A stretch of DNA of 64,000 nt, from NCBI GenBank assembly GCA_030848705.1, contig CM061240.1:124980998-125044997 (forward strand). The letters run 5' to 3'. Source of the stretch: Heracleum sosnowskyi (taxonomy: Eukaryota; Streptophyta; Magnoliopsida; Apiales; Apiaceae). The position numbers and the translations under genes were made by a program. Numbering within the stretch: the first letter of the stretch is position 1; every line of letters begins with the position of its first letter. Shown here piece by piece: positions 28,556 through 38,622 of the stretch. The notes under the pieces were generated by a model. That model was given only the letters and a program-made list of their open reading frames with translations, was not told the origin of the DNA and ran no database searches.

Positions 28556-29971
28556 CTAAGTTGTTTTTGGTACCCACACTTGGTAGGGTCCAGATGATTT
28601 AGAAACATTTTGATTAATAATTCTTCTGTCATAAATTGCATTTCTCATAGTAGGAGACTTCACTTTTTCTGTGGCTTTGGAGTTTACACTCTTAGGCTCA
28701 CATGAAGTTTTCACCCTCTCAACCCTGATTGGGGACCCTGTCCTATGAGAATGTATGTGTGTGTGTGATTCACCAGATTGTGCAGAGTCAAGTTTATGTT
28801 TAAGAGATAAACAGTTAGCAATCACAGTCACATAGCATGTCATGCAGTTTGGCTTACCACAGAAAGAATCATGACTAGAATTTATGCTTGCAGAAAGGTT
28901 ACTTAGGTTATCAACTTCAACAATTTCAGGCTTACTACACTTATGAGTCAAATGATTAACAGATAGGCATTTTTGACATTGTTTCCTGGGAGCATTTGGC
29001 ACATAAGCATAGTTGTTTCCTTTGTTAACACCAACTTTACCATTTCTGTTTTGTTTCCTTTTCTTAACAACTTCTTTCTTTGCTTTAGGACTCTTGACAA
29101 GATTGTCTTTGGTCTCTTTCTGATTGACAAGATCAGGAAAGGAAGAAGTGTTCTTAGCAGCCTCATCTTCTTCAAGTAGTTGTTGCTTGATGATCAGTAG
29201 TTCCTCATCAAACTCAACATCACTCTTTCTGAAGATGGGCTGTTCAACACTTGACAGTATGGTTGGGACATTTTTGTTTGTAAAGGTTTCCTTTCCTTTG
29301 CCCTTGACCTTCTTCCTTCCTTTGTCATTATCATAGTCAAAACCAACTCCAACCTTGCAGTCTACAGTGTGTTCCTTGTGGTAGGTTTGAATAAGTTCAG
29401 AGGAGTTTTTGAAGCTTCTTAGTTTCAGTTCAGTTTCAGCAATTTGTTCTCTAAGGGCTTTCTCTATCTGCTCAGCACAAATCACTTTGTTTTTAAGATA
29501 CTCAACCTCCTTTTTCAAACCATCCAGGTTCACAACCATTAACTCAAGTTTCTCATTCTTTTCTGTAAGCTCAACATTCTTAGCAGTTAGTCTATCAATT
29601 TCTTCATTAGCTACTAACATGCTAGTATGAATATTAAACATCTCAGTGCTCATATCTTTAACAGTTTGCTTATATTGAATGGGAGTCATATCAAGAGAAG
29701 TAAGAATGGGTACCTGACTTGAATCACCATCATCAGAAAATGCCATCAAGGCATAGTTTGAGTACTCTTGTTCTTCTTCTTCATCAGAGTCATCCCAGCA
29801 TTTTCCCTCAGCAATAAAAGCTTTGCCCTGTTGTTTCTTGAGTAGAGCTTCATACTTAGCTTCAAGCTCTAAGTATGCTTTGTCCTTCTTGACTTGTTTA
29901 GGCTTTTTGCACTCAGTGGCAAAATGCCCAAGTTCATTGCAGTTATAGCATCTTATTTTGGTCCTATCCAC
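28556..29971 (-). CDS. Inner gag, C-terminal part with zinc knuckles
   Basis: 471 codons in the same frame as the upstream gag, from which it is separated by one TGA at 29975-29977. It opens with the nucleocapsid knuckle CYNCNELGHFATEC (CX2CX4HX4C). A coiled-coil segment follows (about 110-190), then lysine-rich stretches and a second knuckle, CQKCLSVNHLTHKC. It ends in VWVPKTT and a TAG. The start shown is a GTG, chosen only because the frame opens there. The natural product is probably continuous with the upstream part, by readthrough or before the stop arose. It binds element RNA in the virus-like particle. Confidence 0.85.
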   Translation of the reverse strand: MDRTKIRCYNCNELGHFATECKKPKQVKKDKAYLELEAKYEALLKKQQGKAFIAEGKCWDDSDEEEEQEYSNYALMAFSDDGDSSQVPILTSLDMTPIQYKQTVKDMSTEMFNIHTSMLVANEEIDRLTAKNVELTEKNEKLELMVVNLDGLKKEVEYLKNKVICAEQIEKALREQIAETELKLRSFKNSSELIQTYHKEHTVDCKVGVGFDYDNDKGRKKVKGKGKETFTNKNVPTILSSVEQPIFRKSDVEFDEELLIIKQQLLEEDEAAKNTSSFPDLVNQKETKDNLVKSPKAKKEVVKKRKQNRNGKVGVNKGNNYAYVPNAPRKQCQKCLSVNHLTHKCSKPEIVEVDNLSNLSASINSSHDSFCGKPNCMTCYVTVIANCLSLKHKLDSAQSGESHTHIHSHRTGSPIRVERVKTSCEPKSVNSKATEKVKSPTMRNAIYDRRIINQNVSKSSGPYQVWVPKTT

Positions 29972-29974
29972 ACT

Positions 29975-31021
29975 TCATGTCTTGTATCCACCCTTAGCAG
30001 CACCAGCCATCCCTTTTCCTTTATTGAAGGTGTTTGAGCCACTAGATCCACCAGTGTTTCCAGTATTGAACTTGGACCTGAATGGCTGCTTTCTTTTAAA
30101 CCTTATGTTAGGATATCTCCTAGCCATATAAGCAAAAGATTTGTTTTCCATTTTGTCCAGTTCCTCCATGCTGTAAAACTCATCTTCCTCAGGCAAATCA
30201 TAGATGACCTGGACCTCATCACCAGTGTCTTCAACTTCCAGTTCCTCAATCTTCACTTGACTGACTTTAAGAGAGTCCATTCTTTGACTTAGGTTGTCAG
30301 CAATAAGTGCACAGGAGGTATTAGCCACTAATCCTTGCTTTGCTTGAATAGATCTCTTTTGAAACAGCTCCAACTCATATGTCTTCAAAACACCATATAA
30401 CACATCAAAACCAATCTTTGTTAGATCTCTTTCTTTAAGGGAAGAGATTCTTGGTTCCAAGTGATCTGGAAGAGTTAGTAAAAACTTCATATTGAGCTCT
30501 TCTGTTTCATAGTGTTTGTCATAGAGTTTGAGCTCGTTTATCAGCTTGTTGAATCTCTCAAACACTTCTGTGATTCCCTCTTTTGGCTGAGCCATGAAGG
30601 CTTCATATTGTGAAACAAGAATCTGCTTCTTGTTCTTTCTTACTTCAGTAGTTCCTTCACAGAGCACTTCTATAAGATCCCACATCTTCTTGGCACTAGT
30701 ACAATGAGCAACAGTGCCATACATGTTGAAGTCCATAGATTCACAAATGATAAGTTGAAGATGTCCATCCAGGGCAACTTTTTCTTTTTCAGGATCAGTG
30801 TATTTTGAGGGATCTTTGGGCACATGTTTTGCTGGTATAATCTCAGTGCCACTGGTTGATTCACCAATCTCAATCATTGGAATGAAGGGACCATGCTTTA
30901 GAATATCTAAATACATGGGGTTAGAAGCTTTGATGAAAAGCAACATCTTCTTCTTCCATAAACTGTAGTGCTCCTTGTTAAAGGGAGGAATCTTGATACT
31001 GCTTAGTTTCTGTGAACTCAT
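29975..31021 (-). CDS. Inner gag, capsid part
   Basis: 348 codons beginning MSSQKLSSIKIPPFNKEHYS, typical of Copia gag (the 'F...YSLWKKKMLLFI' block, then KKMWDLIEVLCEGTTEVRKN and EGITEVFERFNKLINELKLY). The ATG lies 37 bp inside the PBS. It forms the capsid of the retrotransposon particle. It stops at a TGA seven codons before the first zinc knuckle; the reading resumes in the same frame immediately after. This is either an inactivating change in a young element or a readthrough signal. Confidence 0.88.
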   Translation of the reverse strand: MSSQKLSSIKIPPFNKEHYSLWKKKMLLFIKASNPMYLDILKHGPFIPMIEIGESTSGTEIIPAKHVPKDPSKYTDPEKEKVALDGHLQLIICESMDFNMYGTVAHCTSAKKMWDLIEVLCEGTTEVRKNKKQILVSQYEAFMAQPKEGITEVFERFNKLINELKLYDKHYETEELNMKFLLTLPDHLEPRISSLKERDLTKIGFDVLYGVLKTYELELFQKRSIQAKQGLVANTSCALIADNLSQRMDSLKVSQVKIEELEVEDTGDEVQVIYDLPEEDEFYSMEELDKMENKSFAYMARRYPNIRFKRKQPFRSKFNTGNTGGSSGSNTFNKGKGMAGAAKGGYKT

Positions 31022-31057
31022 TCTTGATCTTTTCCTGTTTGTACGTTAACAGCCTTC

Positions 31058-31069
31058 GCTCTGATACCA
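31058..31069 (-). promoter_or_regulatory. Inner element primer binding site
   Basis: The minus strand reads TGGTATCAGAGC, 2 bp inside the 5' LTR. It uses the same initiator tRNA-Met primer as the outer element. Confidence 0.9.
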
Positions 31070-31071
31070 CT

Positions 31072-32321
31072 TGTTAGAAATGAATACCACTAGAAACTAG
31101 ACAGAGGGGGGGTGAATGGATAGTTTGATATATTTTTCGATCTTGAAAACTAAGTAAACAACTGTATGTGATTATGATATGTAATATGCAGAAAGTAAAT
31201 AACACACACAATCACTTTAATCTACTTTGTATAAGCAAATTAAATACTACAGCTTTCCAGGAAATTCACAATCGAATTTCTGGCTTCTAAACAAGAACAG
31301 TTTGAACTTGCTTGCTTACAGAGAAAAGAGCTTAGCAAATAACTATGTGTTTCTCTCTTACAGCTTACAGTTACGTGTGCACGATATATATATTCCCCTA
31401 TACAAACTAGGCACACACAATATTACACAGCTACCCCTTCTGAAAGTCCAACTTGTCCTGCCATAAGAAGTTCACTGTGTCAGGAAGGACCACCTGCTTT
31501 TCGGAGTCTTTCCCATTTCTGTAGCTGCTTGTCTCTTATCTTTCTCTCTAAGTTTAGCTGTAGATTTGCCATCTGTTCTTTGGACCACCTTGCCAGAACA
31601 AATGCTTCAGTATTTGTCTCCTTTGATTCTTGGTTCTGTACCTTGATTTGTCTTGTTATGAACGGCTAAGTGTTGATATCGTGAACTCCACTTTATCCCT
31701 GATTTCGCGATCTCCCTTGTGAGGACTATGCGATATAGCCTTTGAAGACTTTGCGACATAGGTCATTTGACGACTATGCGACATAGGTCATTTGATGACT
31801 ATGCGACATAGGTCATTTGATGACTATGCGACATAGGGCTTCTGAGGACTTCGCGATCTAGGCTCCTTTGACTTTGCTGACTTCAACACTTCACGACATG
31901 TGTCTTGAGGACTTCTCGACATAGTACAAAATGGACTATGCGATATAGTACTTCACGACATGGATATTGGTGACTTCACGACATAGCTTTCTTTTGACTT
32001 TGCTATATAATGCCTTAGACAAATTCCTGCAACTTATTTCTTCATGGCCTTATTCAACTCTATCCTGCTGCATGAACACTTCTGAACTTCTACCAGGATA
32101 ATTATTCAATGGCCTATATACATTCTAGATGCAAGAACTTTACTAAGCTCATTATAAATCTGAGCATACATGATAAAGCTATTGTCCATGAAAACAAGAC
32201 AAGTACATTTAGAGACCTATACTATATCCCAGTGATAGAAATCACTAGGTCATGTAATGTGACATAGTCACATAGTGTAGGCTTGTTAATAGTGGTATTC
32301 AGACATGTCTTGAGCCTAACA
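31072..32321 (-). repeat. Inner element 5' LTR
   Basis: 1250 bp, carrying the motif array at 31701-32010. Differences from the other LTR that I see are G/A and C/A near 31373-31383, G/A near 31514, C/T near 31548 and C/T near 31703. Confidence 0.95.
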
Positions 32322-32326
32322 TAGAG

Positions 32327-34742
32327 TTAAAATACCAGTTCCTGATAGAGAAAATTACTTTCACTGGAAAGTAAAAATGCGACTACATCTAATGTCTATG
32401 GATGAAGGATATGTAGAGTGCATAGATCATGGCCCTCATGTACCAATGAAGCCAAACACCTCAATAGCTCAAGAACCTACAGGAGCTCCGAGCACCATTC
32501 CAAAGTTACCTTCAGAATGGACTCCTGAGGATACCATCGTAGTTCATAAAGAAAAGAAGGCCATGAATATTTTGTTCAATGGTCTTGATTCTGACATGTT
32601 TGACAATGTTATTAATTGTTCTACAACAAAGGAGATTTGGGACACTGTCCAAACCATTTGTGAAGGAACTGAGCAGGTAAGGGAAAACATGATGTAGCTC
32701 CTCATACAACAGTATGAACACTTTCACTTCAAGAGTGGAGAATCTTTGAATGATACTTTTAGTAGATTTCAAAAATTGCTGAATGGATTGAAGTTGTATG
32801 GAAGAGTGTATCAAATCAAAGATTCAAATCTTAAATTTCTCAGAGCTTTGCCAAAGGAGTGGAAGCCTATGTCTGTTTCCTTGAGAAACACTCAAGAGTA
32901 TAAGGACTTTACTCTTGAGAGGCTGTATGGAACCCTAAAAACATATGAGCTGGAAATGGAGCAAGATGAAGAAATTGAGAAGGTCCAAGAGAAAACTAGA
33001 TATGTTGCTTTAGTGGCAAGTGTTGAAAAGGCTGAGGACATGAAAGAAGAAGTTGTTGAAACTACACCAAGCCAAAGTGCTTGTGAAGGTAGAGCTGAAT
33101 CAAGAAAGTTCAAAGGAAAGATGATTGAAGAAAGTGAGCCCTCCAATCAAGAGGAAATGGATTAGCGAGATGAACATTTAGCTTTTCTGTCAAGAAAATT
33201 CTCAAAGCTCAAGTTCAAGAGAAACCCTGATGTGTCCAAACCATTCAGAAAGGACTCTCAATCAAACAAGAACTTTGTTGAGAGGTCCAAATTTAAATGT
33301 TTCAATTGTGGAATGGGAGGTCACTTTGCTAATGAATGCATAAAACCAAAGATTGAGAAGAGTGACAAGAAGTTTGAGCCTGTTGATTACAAGAAGAAAT
33401 ACTTTGATCTTCTCAAGCAAAAGGGTAGAGCATTCATAACACAGGACTATGACTAGGGTGAAGATGGGAATGATTCTGAGGAGGACACTGAATTTGTGAA
33501 GCTTGCACTGATGGCTGATTCAAATGAGCAATAGGTCAGTTCATCATCCAATCAGGTAATTACCACCAATCTCTCTGAGCTTTCTACTGAGGAATGCAAT
33601 AGTGCAATTAATGACATGTCCACTGAATTGTACCATATGCGTATTTCTCTTAAATCACTTACAAATAAAAACTCCAGGATTAAAGATGCTAATCAGTTTT
33701 TAAGTGATATGAATGTAGTTCTGGAAACTCAATTTATTGAGTTTGAGAAAATGAGAGTAGAGTGTCAAGTTACCAAGGATGATTTGTTGACTGTGCTAAA
33801 AAGAGAAGAAATTCTCAAAGCAGAGTTAACTAAAGAACATGAAACAATTGCTAGATGGACTGATTACAGGAATGTTGCCACAAACATTATTAAGGCTCAA
33901 GGTGTGTATACATTCTACAAGGAATCAGTAAGAAAAGATAAAAAGAAACTAGATGTTGAGAATCTAGGAGATGGCACCTTTACGGATAGTGAGCATCCGT
34001 TGAAGGGTAATACCTCTGCGGATAGTAAGCATCCGTTGATGGGTAAAACCTCTACGGATGTGACTTGTCCAAAGAAGTGCACATCTAATGTTAGTCAAGA
34101 AAAACTTGAGAAGCTGAACAAAAAGTATGGTCCAACCAACAAAAATTTTGTTCAGGGAGAGTGTAGCAAAACCAAAGCTAAGGATGTCAACATAGGTCAC
34201 TTGTCCAACAAGCAGTTGAAGGACAAGGTAGAACATATAGAGGTCAATATTGAGGTGAAAAAGAAAAAGAACAGAAATGGTAAGGTAGGGATTAACAAAC
34301 ATAACAACTATACACCTGACAAGTATGCTCATAGGAAAACTTGTGTAAAGTGTGGTAGTGTTAATCATTTATCTACCAATTGCAAAACTGTTAAAACTTT
34401 ATTTGTTCAAATGCCTATGCCTGTTATGCATAACATGTTTGCTCATACTGATCATGCATCAAATCTGTATGCCAACATGCCATTTGTTTCGAATGCATTC
34501 ACAATGCCACAAATGACATGGAACATGCCACAAATGAACACTATGTATGCACAGAATTTCAAATGCCTGAATCAAACATGTATGCATATGAACATCCTCA
34601 GCATGTTGTCTCTCAGAGGTCAACACCCAGGGTCAAGGTTGATTTAACTCAACCTGAGATTAAGGTGCAAAATGACAGGGAAGGCAAAGTTAAAGCTAAC
34701 AGGAAAGGACCCAAGGAAACTTGGGTACCAAAATCAACTTGA
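32327..34742 (+). pseudogene. Outer gag, decayed
   Basis: Copia gag recognisable throughout: NYFHWKVKMRLHL, KEIWDTVQTICEGTEQVREN, a first knuckle CFNCGMGGHFANEC, and a second knuckle-like CVKCGSVNHLSTNC. The main frame is broken by TAG at 32695, 33163, 33454 and 33532, besides the TAG at codon 3. The tail (QRSTPRVKVDLTQPE ... WVPKST) is in a shifted frame and ends in TGA at 34740. Several stops look like single-base Trp or Gln losses. The region between the knuckles contains five copies of the element's ACGGAT motif, encoding STDSEHPLKG-like repeats. Confidence 0.88.
33981..34060 (+). repeat. ACGGAT / ATCCGT motif repeats inside outer gag
   Basis: TACGGATA, GCATCCGTTGA, GCGGATA, GCATCCGTTGA and CTACGGATG alternate in both orientations over 80 bp of coding DNA. 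They give the repeated peptide pattern TDSEHPLKGNTSADSKHPL. The DNA motif is the one found in the element's LTR. Confidence 0.75.
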
Positions 34743-37700
34743 TTTGGTTTTGTTGTGTGCAGGGATACAGAAAGAATCTATGGTACTTAGACAGTGGTTG
34801 TTCTAGGCACATGACTGGAGATTCTGCCCTGCTCACAGAGTTTGTGGAGAAAGCTGGCCCTAGCATTACCTTTGGAGATGACAACAAAGGTTACACTAAG
34901 GGATATGGCTTGATTACAAAGGAAAATGTCATCATTGATGAAGTAGCACTAGTTGATGGACTTAAGCACAATTTGTTGAGTATTAGTCAACTGTGTGATA
35001 AAGGTTTCTCAGTTTCATTCAATCAAGGAGCCTTTGTTGTTTCCAACAAAGAAAACAACAATATGGTGTTGACAGGATACAGAAGAGGTAATGTGTATAT
35101 AGCTGACTTCAACTCAACAAGTTCAGATTCTATCACTTGTTTTTTGAGTAAAGCAAGTAAGGATGAGGGTTGGCTATGGCATAAAAGACTGTCATATTTG
35201 AACTTCAAGTCTATGAATGATCTGGTAAGAAGAGACCTAGTTAGAGGACTTCCTCAGTTGGAATTTTTCAAGGATGGACTTTGTGATGCTTGCCAGAAAG
35301 GGAAGCAAAAGAAGATTTCTTTCAGAAGCAAGCTGTACTCATCAATTGAGCAACCTCTACAACTGTTACACATGGATTTATTTGGACCAGTAAATGTCAT
35401 GTCAATTTCAAAGAAAAGATATTGCCTTGTGAGTTGTGATTGTGGATGATTTTTCTAAATTTACATGGACATACTTTCTGCACTCCAAAGATGAGGCAAG
35501 TGAAATCATAATCAATCGCATCAAGGCTGATAACAATCATCCTGATCTCAAAGTAAGAAGAATCAGAAGTGACAATGGCACTGAGTTCAAGAATTCAACA
35601 ATGAGGTTGTTTTGTGAGGAAAATGGAATCATTCATGAGTTTTCTATAGCTAGAACACCACAACAAAATGGAGTGGTGGAAAGGAAAAATAGAACTCTAA
35701 TTGAGGCTGCAAGAACAATGCTAGGAGAATCAAAGTTGCCCACTTATTTTTGGGCTGAAGCAGTTAACACTGCATGTTTCACTCAAAACATCTCTTTGAT
35801 CAATCAAGCAAAAGGGATGACTCCATATCAGCTACTCAAAGGAAGGAAACCATTCTTGAATTTTCTACATGTCTTTGGCTGCAAATGTTTTGTATTGAGA
35901 AACCAAGGTGAACATCTTGGGAAATTTGAGTCAAAGGCATATGAAGCCACTTTTGTGGGATATACAGCTGGAAAAACCTACAGGATTTTCAATCACAGAA
36001 TCAACATTGTTATGGAATCTGTACATGTTATTTTTGATGATGCCAGAATTCAAGGTCTCACTGATGAGGGTTTTCATGAAACTCTCAGGTTTGAGAATGA
36101 GGTGGAAGGTCTATTTTATGATGATGAAGACAATGATTATGTGGATGAACTAGTCCCTACAAGAATGATAATTTCAAATATCCATAGAAGGGACAAATGG
36201 AGCATCTGTAGGAAGCCAAAATGGAGCATCCGTAGGAAGCCAAAATGGAGCATTCGTAGGAAGCCAAAATGGAGAATCCGTAGAATGCCAAAATGGAGCA
36301 TCCGTAGGTGGATCACAACACAGAGTTACCACCCCAATAAACTCAGGGGGAGTTTATCTGAGTCAAGGATCAACATCACATGATCATGCTTATGAGAATG
36401 ATGTTGCATCTTCAAGACCTACACCTGCAACAAGAAGAAAATGGACAAGGGATCACCCATTTGAACTGATTATTGGTGATGTATCCTCAAATGTCCAAAC
36501 AAGAAGAGCTACTCAAGATGAATGTTTATACATCAGCTTTCTTTCTCAAGAAAAACCAAAGAAAGTTGAGGATGCTCTTTTAGATCCAGATTGGGTATTA
36601 GCTATGCAAGAAGAGCTAAACCAATTTGAAAGAAACAAAGTATGGAAGCTGGTAACCAAACCTAAAGACAAAAGTGTTATAGGTAAAAAGTGGGTATTCA
36701 GAAACAAGATGGATGAAAATGGCATTATCACAAGGAACAAAACTAGATTGGTTGCTAAGGGCTATTCTCAAGAAGACGGAATAGACTATGATGAAACATT
36801 TGCTCCTGTTGCTAGATTGGAAGCAATAAGGATATTCCTAGCCTATGCAGCCCATGCCAATTTCAAGGTCTATCAAATGGATGTCAAGAGTGCCTTCTTG
36901 AATGGGGAACTGGACGAGGAGGTGTATGTCAGTCAACCACCTGGTTTTGAAAATCCAAATCATCCAGAATTTGTCTACTTCCTACTCAAGGCACTCTATG
37001 GACTGAAGCAAGCACCTAGAGCCTGGTATGACACTCTATCACGGTTTTTCTTAGAGAATCACTTCACTAGAGGTACTGTTAACAAAACTCTTTTCTTTAG
37101 AAATGTTAATGGCTCTAGTATACTTGTTCAAATTTATGTAGACGACATAATCTTTGGGTCTACAAATGAGAAGCTTTGCAAAAGGTTTGCCAAACTTATG
37201 CAAAGTAAATATGAAATGAGCATGATGGGTGAACTTACCAATTTCCTTGGCTTACAAGTTAAGCAAGTGAAAGAAGGAATCTTCATTAGTCAAACTAAAT
37301 ACATCTTTGATCTATTAAAGAAGTTTGATCTAATGGATTGCTCTCCTGCTAAAACACCCATGCCAACTGCCACTAAGCTTGAATTGAATACTAAGGAAAA
37401 ATGTGTGGACATTTCAAGCTATAGAGGCATGGCGGGCTCACTTTTATATTTAACAGCCAGTATACCTGATATTATGTTTGCTACATGTCTATGTGCTAGA
37501 TTTCAGGCTGATCCTAGAGAGTCTCACTTAATTGCTATCCAGAGGATTTTCAGATATCTCAAGAAAACACCAAACCTTGGCATTTGGTACCCTAGAGAAT
37601 CTGACTTTGATCTAATTGGTTATTCAGATGCAAACTATGCAAGTTGCAAAATTGACAGAAAAAGTACAACAGACACCTGTCAATTTCTAGGAAACAAGCT

Positions 37701-38079
37701 TGTTTCATGGTTCAGTAAAAAGCAAAATTTTGTCTCCACTTCTACAACTGAGGCAAAATATATTGCTGCTGGAAGTTGTTGTGCACAAATAATTTGGATG
37801 AAAAATAAACTAATAGACTATGGTCTAACAGTTAATAAAATTCCAATATTCCGTGACAACACTATTGTAATTGCCATAACTGAGAATCCAGTACAACACT
37901 CAAGGACCAAACACATTGACATAAAATATCAATTCATCAGGGAACATGTGATGAATGGTACCGTGGAACTTCATTTTGTTCCAAGTGAGCAGCAAATTGC
38001 AGACATTTTTACCAAGCCACTTGATGAGTCAACATTCTCAAGGTTGGTAAGTGAGCTAGGTATGCTTAACTTTTCTTAA
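34700..38079 (+). pseudogene. Outer pol, decayed
   Basis: The pol frame opens at about 34700, overlapping the gag tail by about 43 nt in the -1 frame. It reads protease LWYLDSGCSRHMTGD, integrase HKRLSYLN...CDACQKGK, then a 7-nt insertion near 35430 that shifts the frame. It resumes with VDDFSKFTW, RSDNGTEF and GVVERKNRT. A five-unit 24-bp repeat (36190-36310) and a frameshift near 36330 follow. RT and RNase H (36604-38079) are open, with YVDDIIFGS, but the RNase H glutamate is Lys (TTEAKYIAAG, about 37756), where the inner element has EAEY. It is therefore inactive on several counts. Confidence 0.9.
36190..36310 (+). repeat. 24-bp tandem repeat with ATCCGTAGG in outer pol
   Basis: The unit AAATGGAGCATCCGTAGG plus AAGCCA is repeated about five times. 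It encodes KWSIRRKP repeats between integrase and reverse transcriptase. Each unit holds a complement of the element's ACGGAT motif. Confidence 0.85.
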
Positions 38080-38622
38080 TTCTTTTAAATGTCTGATAAT
38101 TTGTAATGCACCCAGTGTCAACATGATTTTCATTATAATTATAACTCTCTGAAAAAGAAGAATTTTGTCTAAGTCAAAATTTCTCCCTCTACGGATATCC
38201 TTATCTGTTGATGGTAACTTCTGACACTGGATTTTTTTTTCTTTGTCTACGAATATTATTTTTTTTCCTCTACGGATGTCGAATCCCAAAAGGTAAAATC
38301 CTATCCGTAGATAGTTTAGTTTAATCGTAACCGTTAAAGTCACAATCTTATCTGTAGTTACATGCGTACAGTACGTGTATGTAATTACAGTAAATTCATG
38401 GCTTTACTTTTTAATCCATTACTTTTAAACGGTTACTTTCTTGCCCAATCAGATAATTTCTTTTAATCATTCTGGTTTTATTAGTGAATTATTTTGGGGG
38501 AGTATAATTGAATTTTACTCTCAGTTAATCTTTTTCTATCATTTTCCAAAATTCTCTATGGCAAGAAATCATCTTCTCTCTCAAAGAAAAAATCTCTCTC
38601 TGTAAATTCAAAGCTTACATCA
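38080..38622 (+). promoter_or_regulatory. Outer pol-ORF3 spacer with motif cluster and TATA-like box
   Basis: CTACGGATA (38189), ATCTGTTGATGG (38203), CTACGAATA (38247), CTACGGATG (38269), TATCCGTAGATAG (38302) and TATCTGTAG (about 38349) form a second cluster of the LTR motif. Downstream lie a CCAAT (about 38441), a polypurine-like TTTTGGGGGAGTA (about 38492) and TATAAT at 38513-38518. The last is about 105 bp before the ORF3 ATG at 38623. A CT-rich leader precedes the ATG, as in the inner element. Confidence 0.6.

Larger units (their letters stand above)
18365..32321 (-). mobile_element. Inner SIRE/Maximus-type Copia element, young
   Basis: 13957 bp. The LTRs are 1250 bp each (18365-19614 and 31072-32321), and a perfect TAGAG duplication lies at 18360-18364 and 32322-32326. 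It is antisense to the outer element. On the minus strand the order is 5' LTR (31072-32321), PBS, gag, NC, pol, a roughly 700-bp spacer, a 1616-codon ORF3, the PPT and the 3' LTR. I count about five differences between the LTRs (about 0.4%), which indicates a recent insertion, about tenfold less LTR divergence than the outer element. Protease, integrase, RT and RNase H motifs are intact. An in-frame TGA interrupts gag. Confidence 0.96.

Noticed and set aside
34723..34763. A spliced intron joining gag and pol (GT after TGG, AG before GGATAC)
   Set aside because: It would be only about 40 nt, below the usual minimum for plant introns. A -1 frameshift or re-initiation is simpler.
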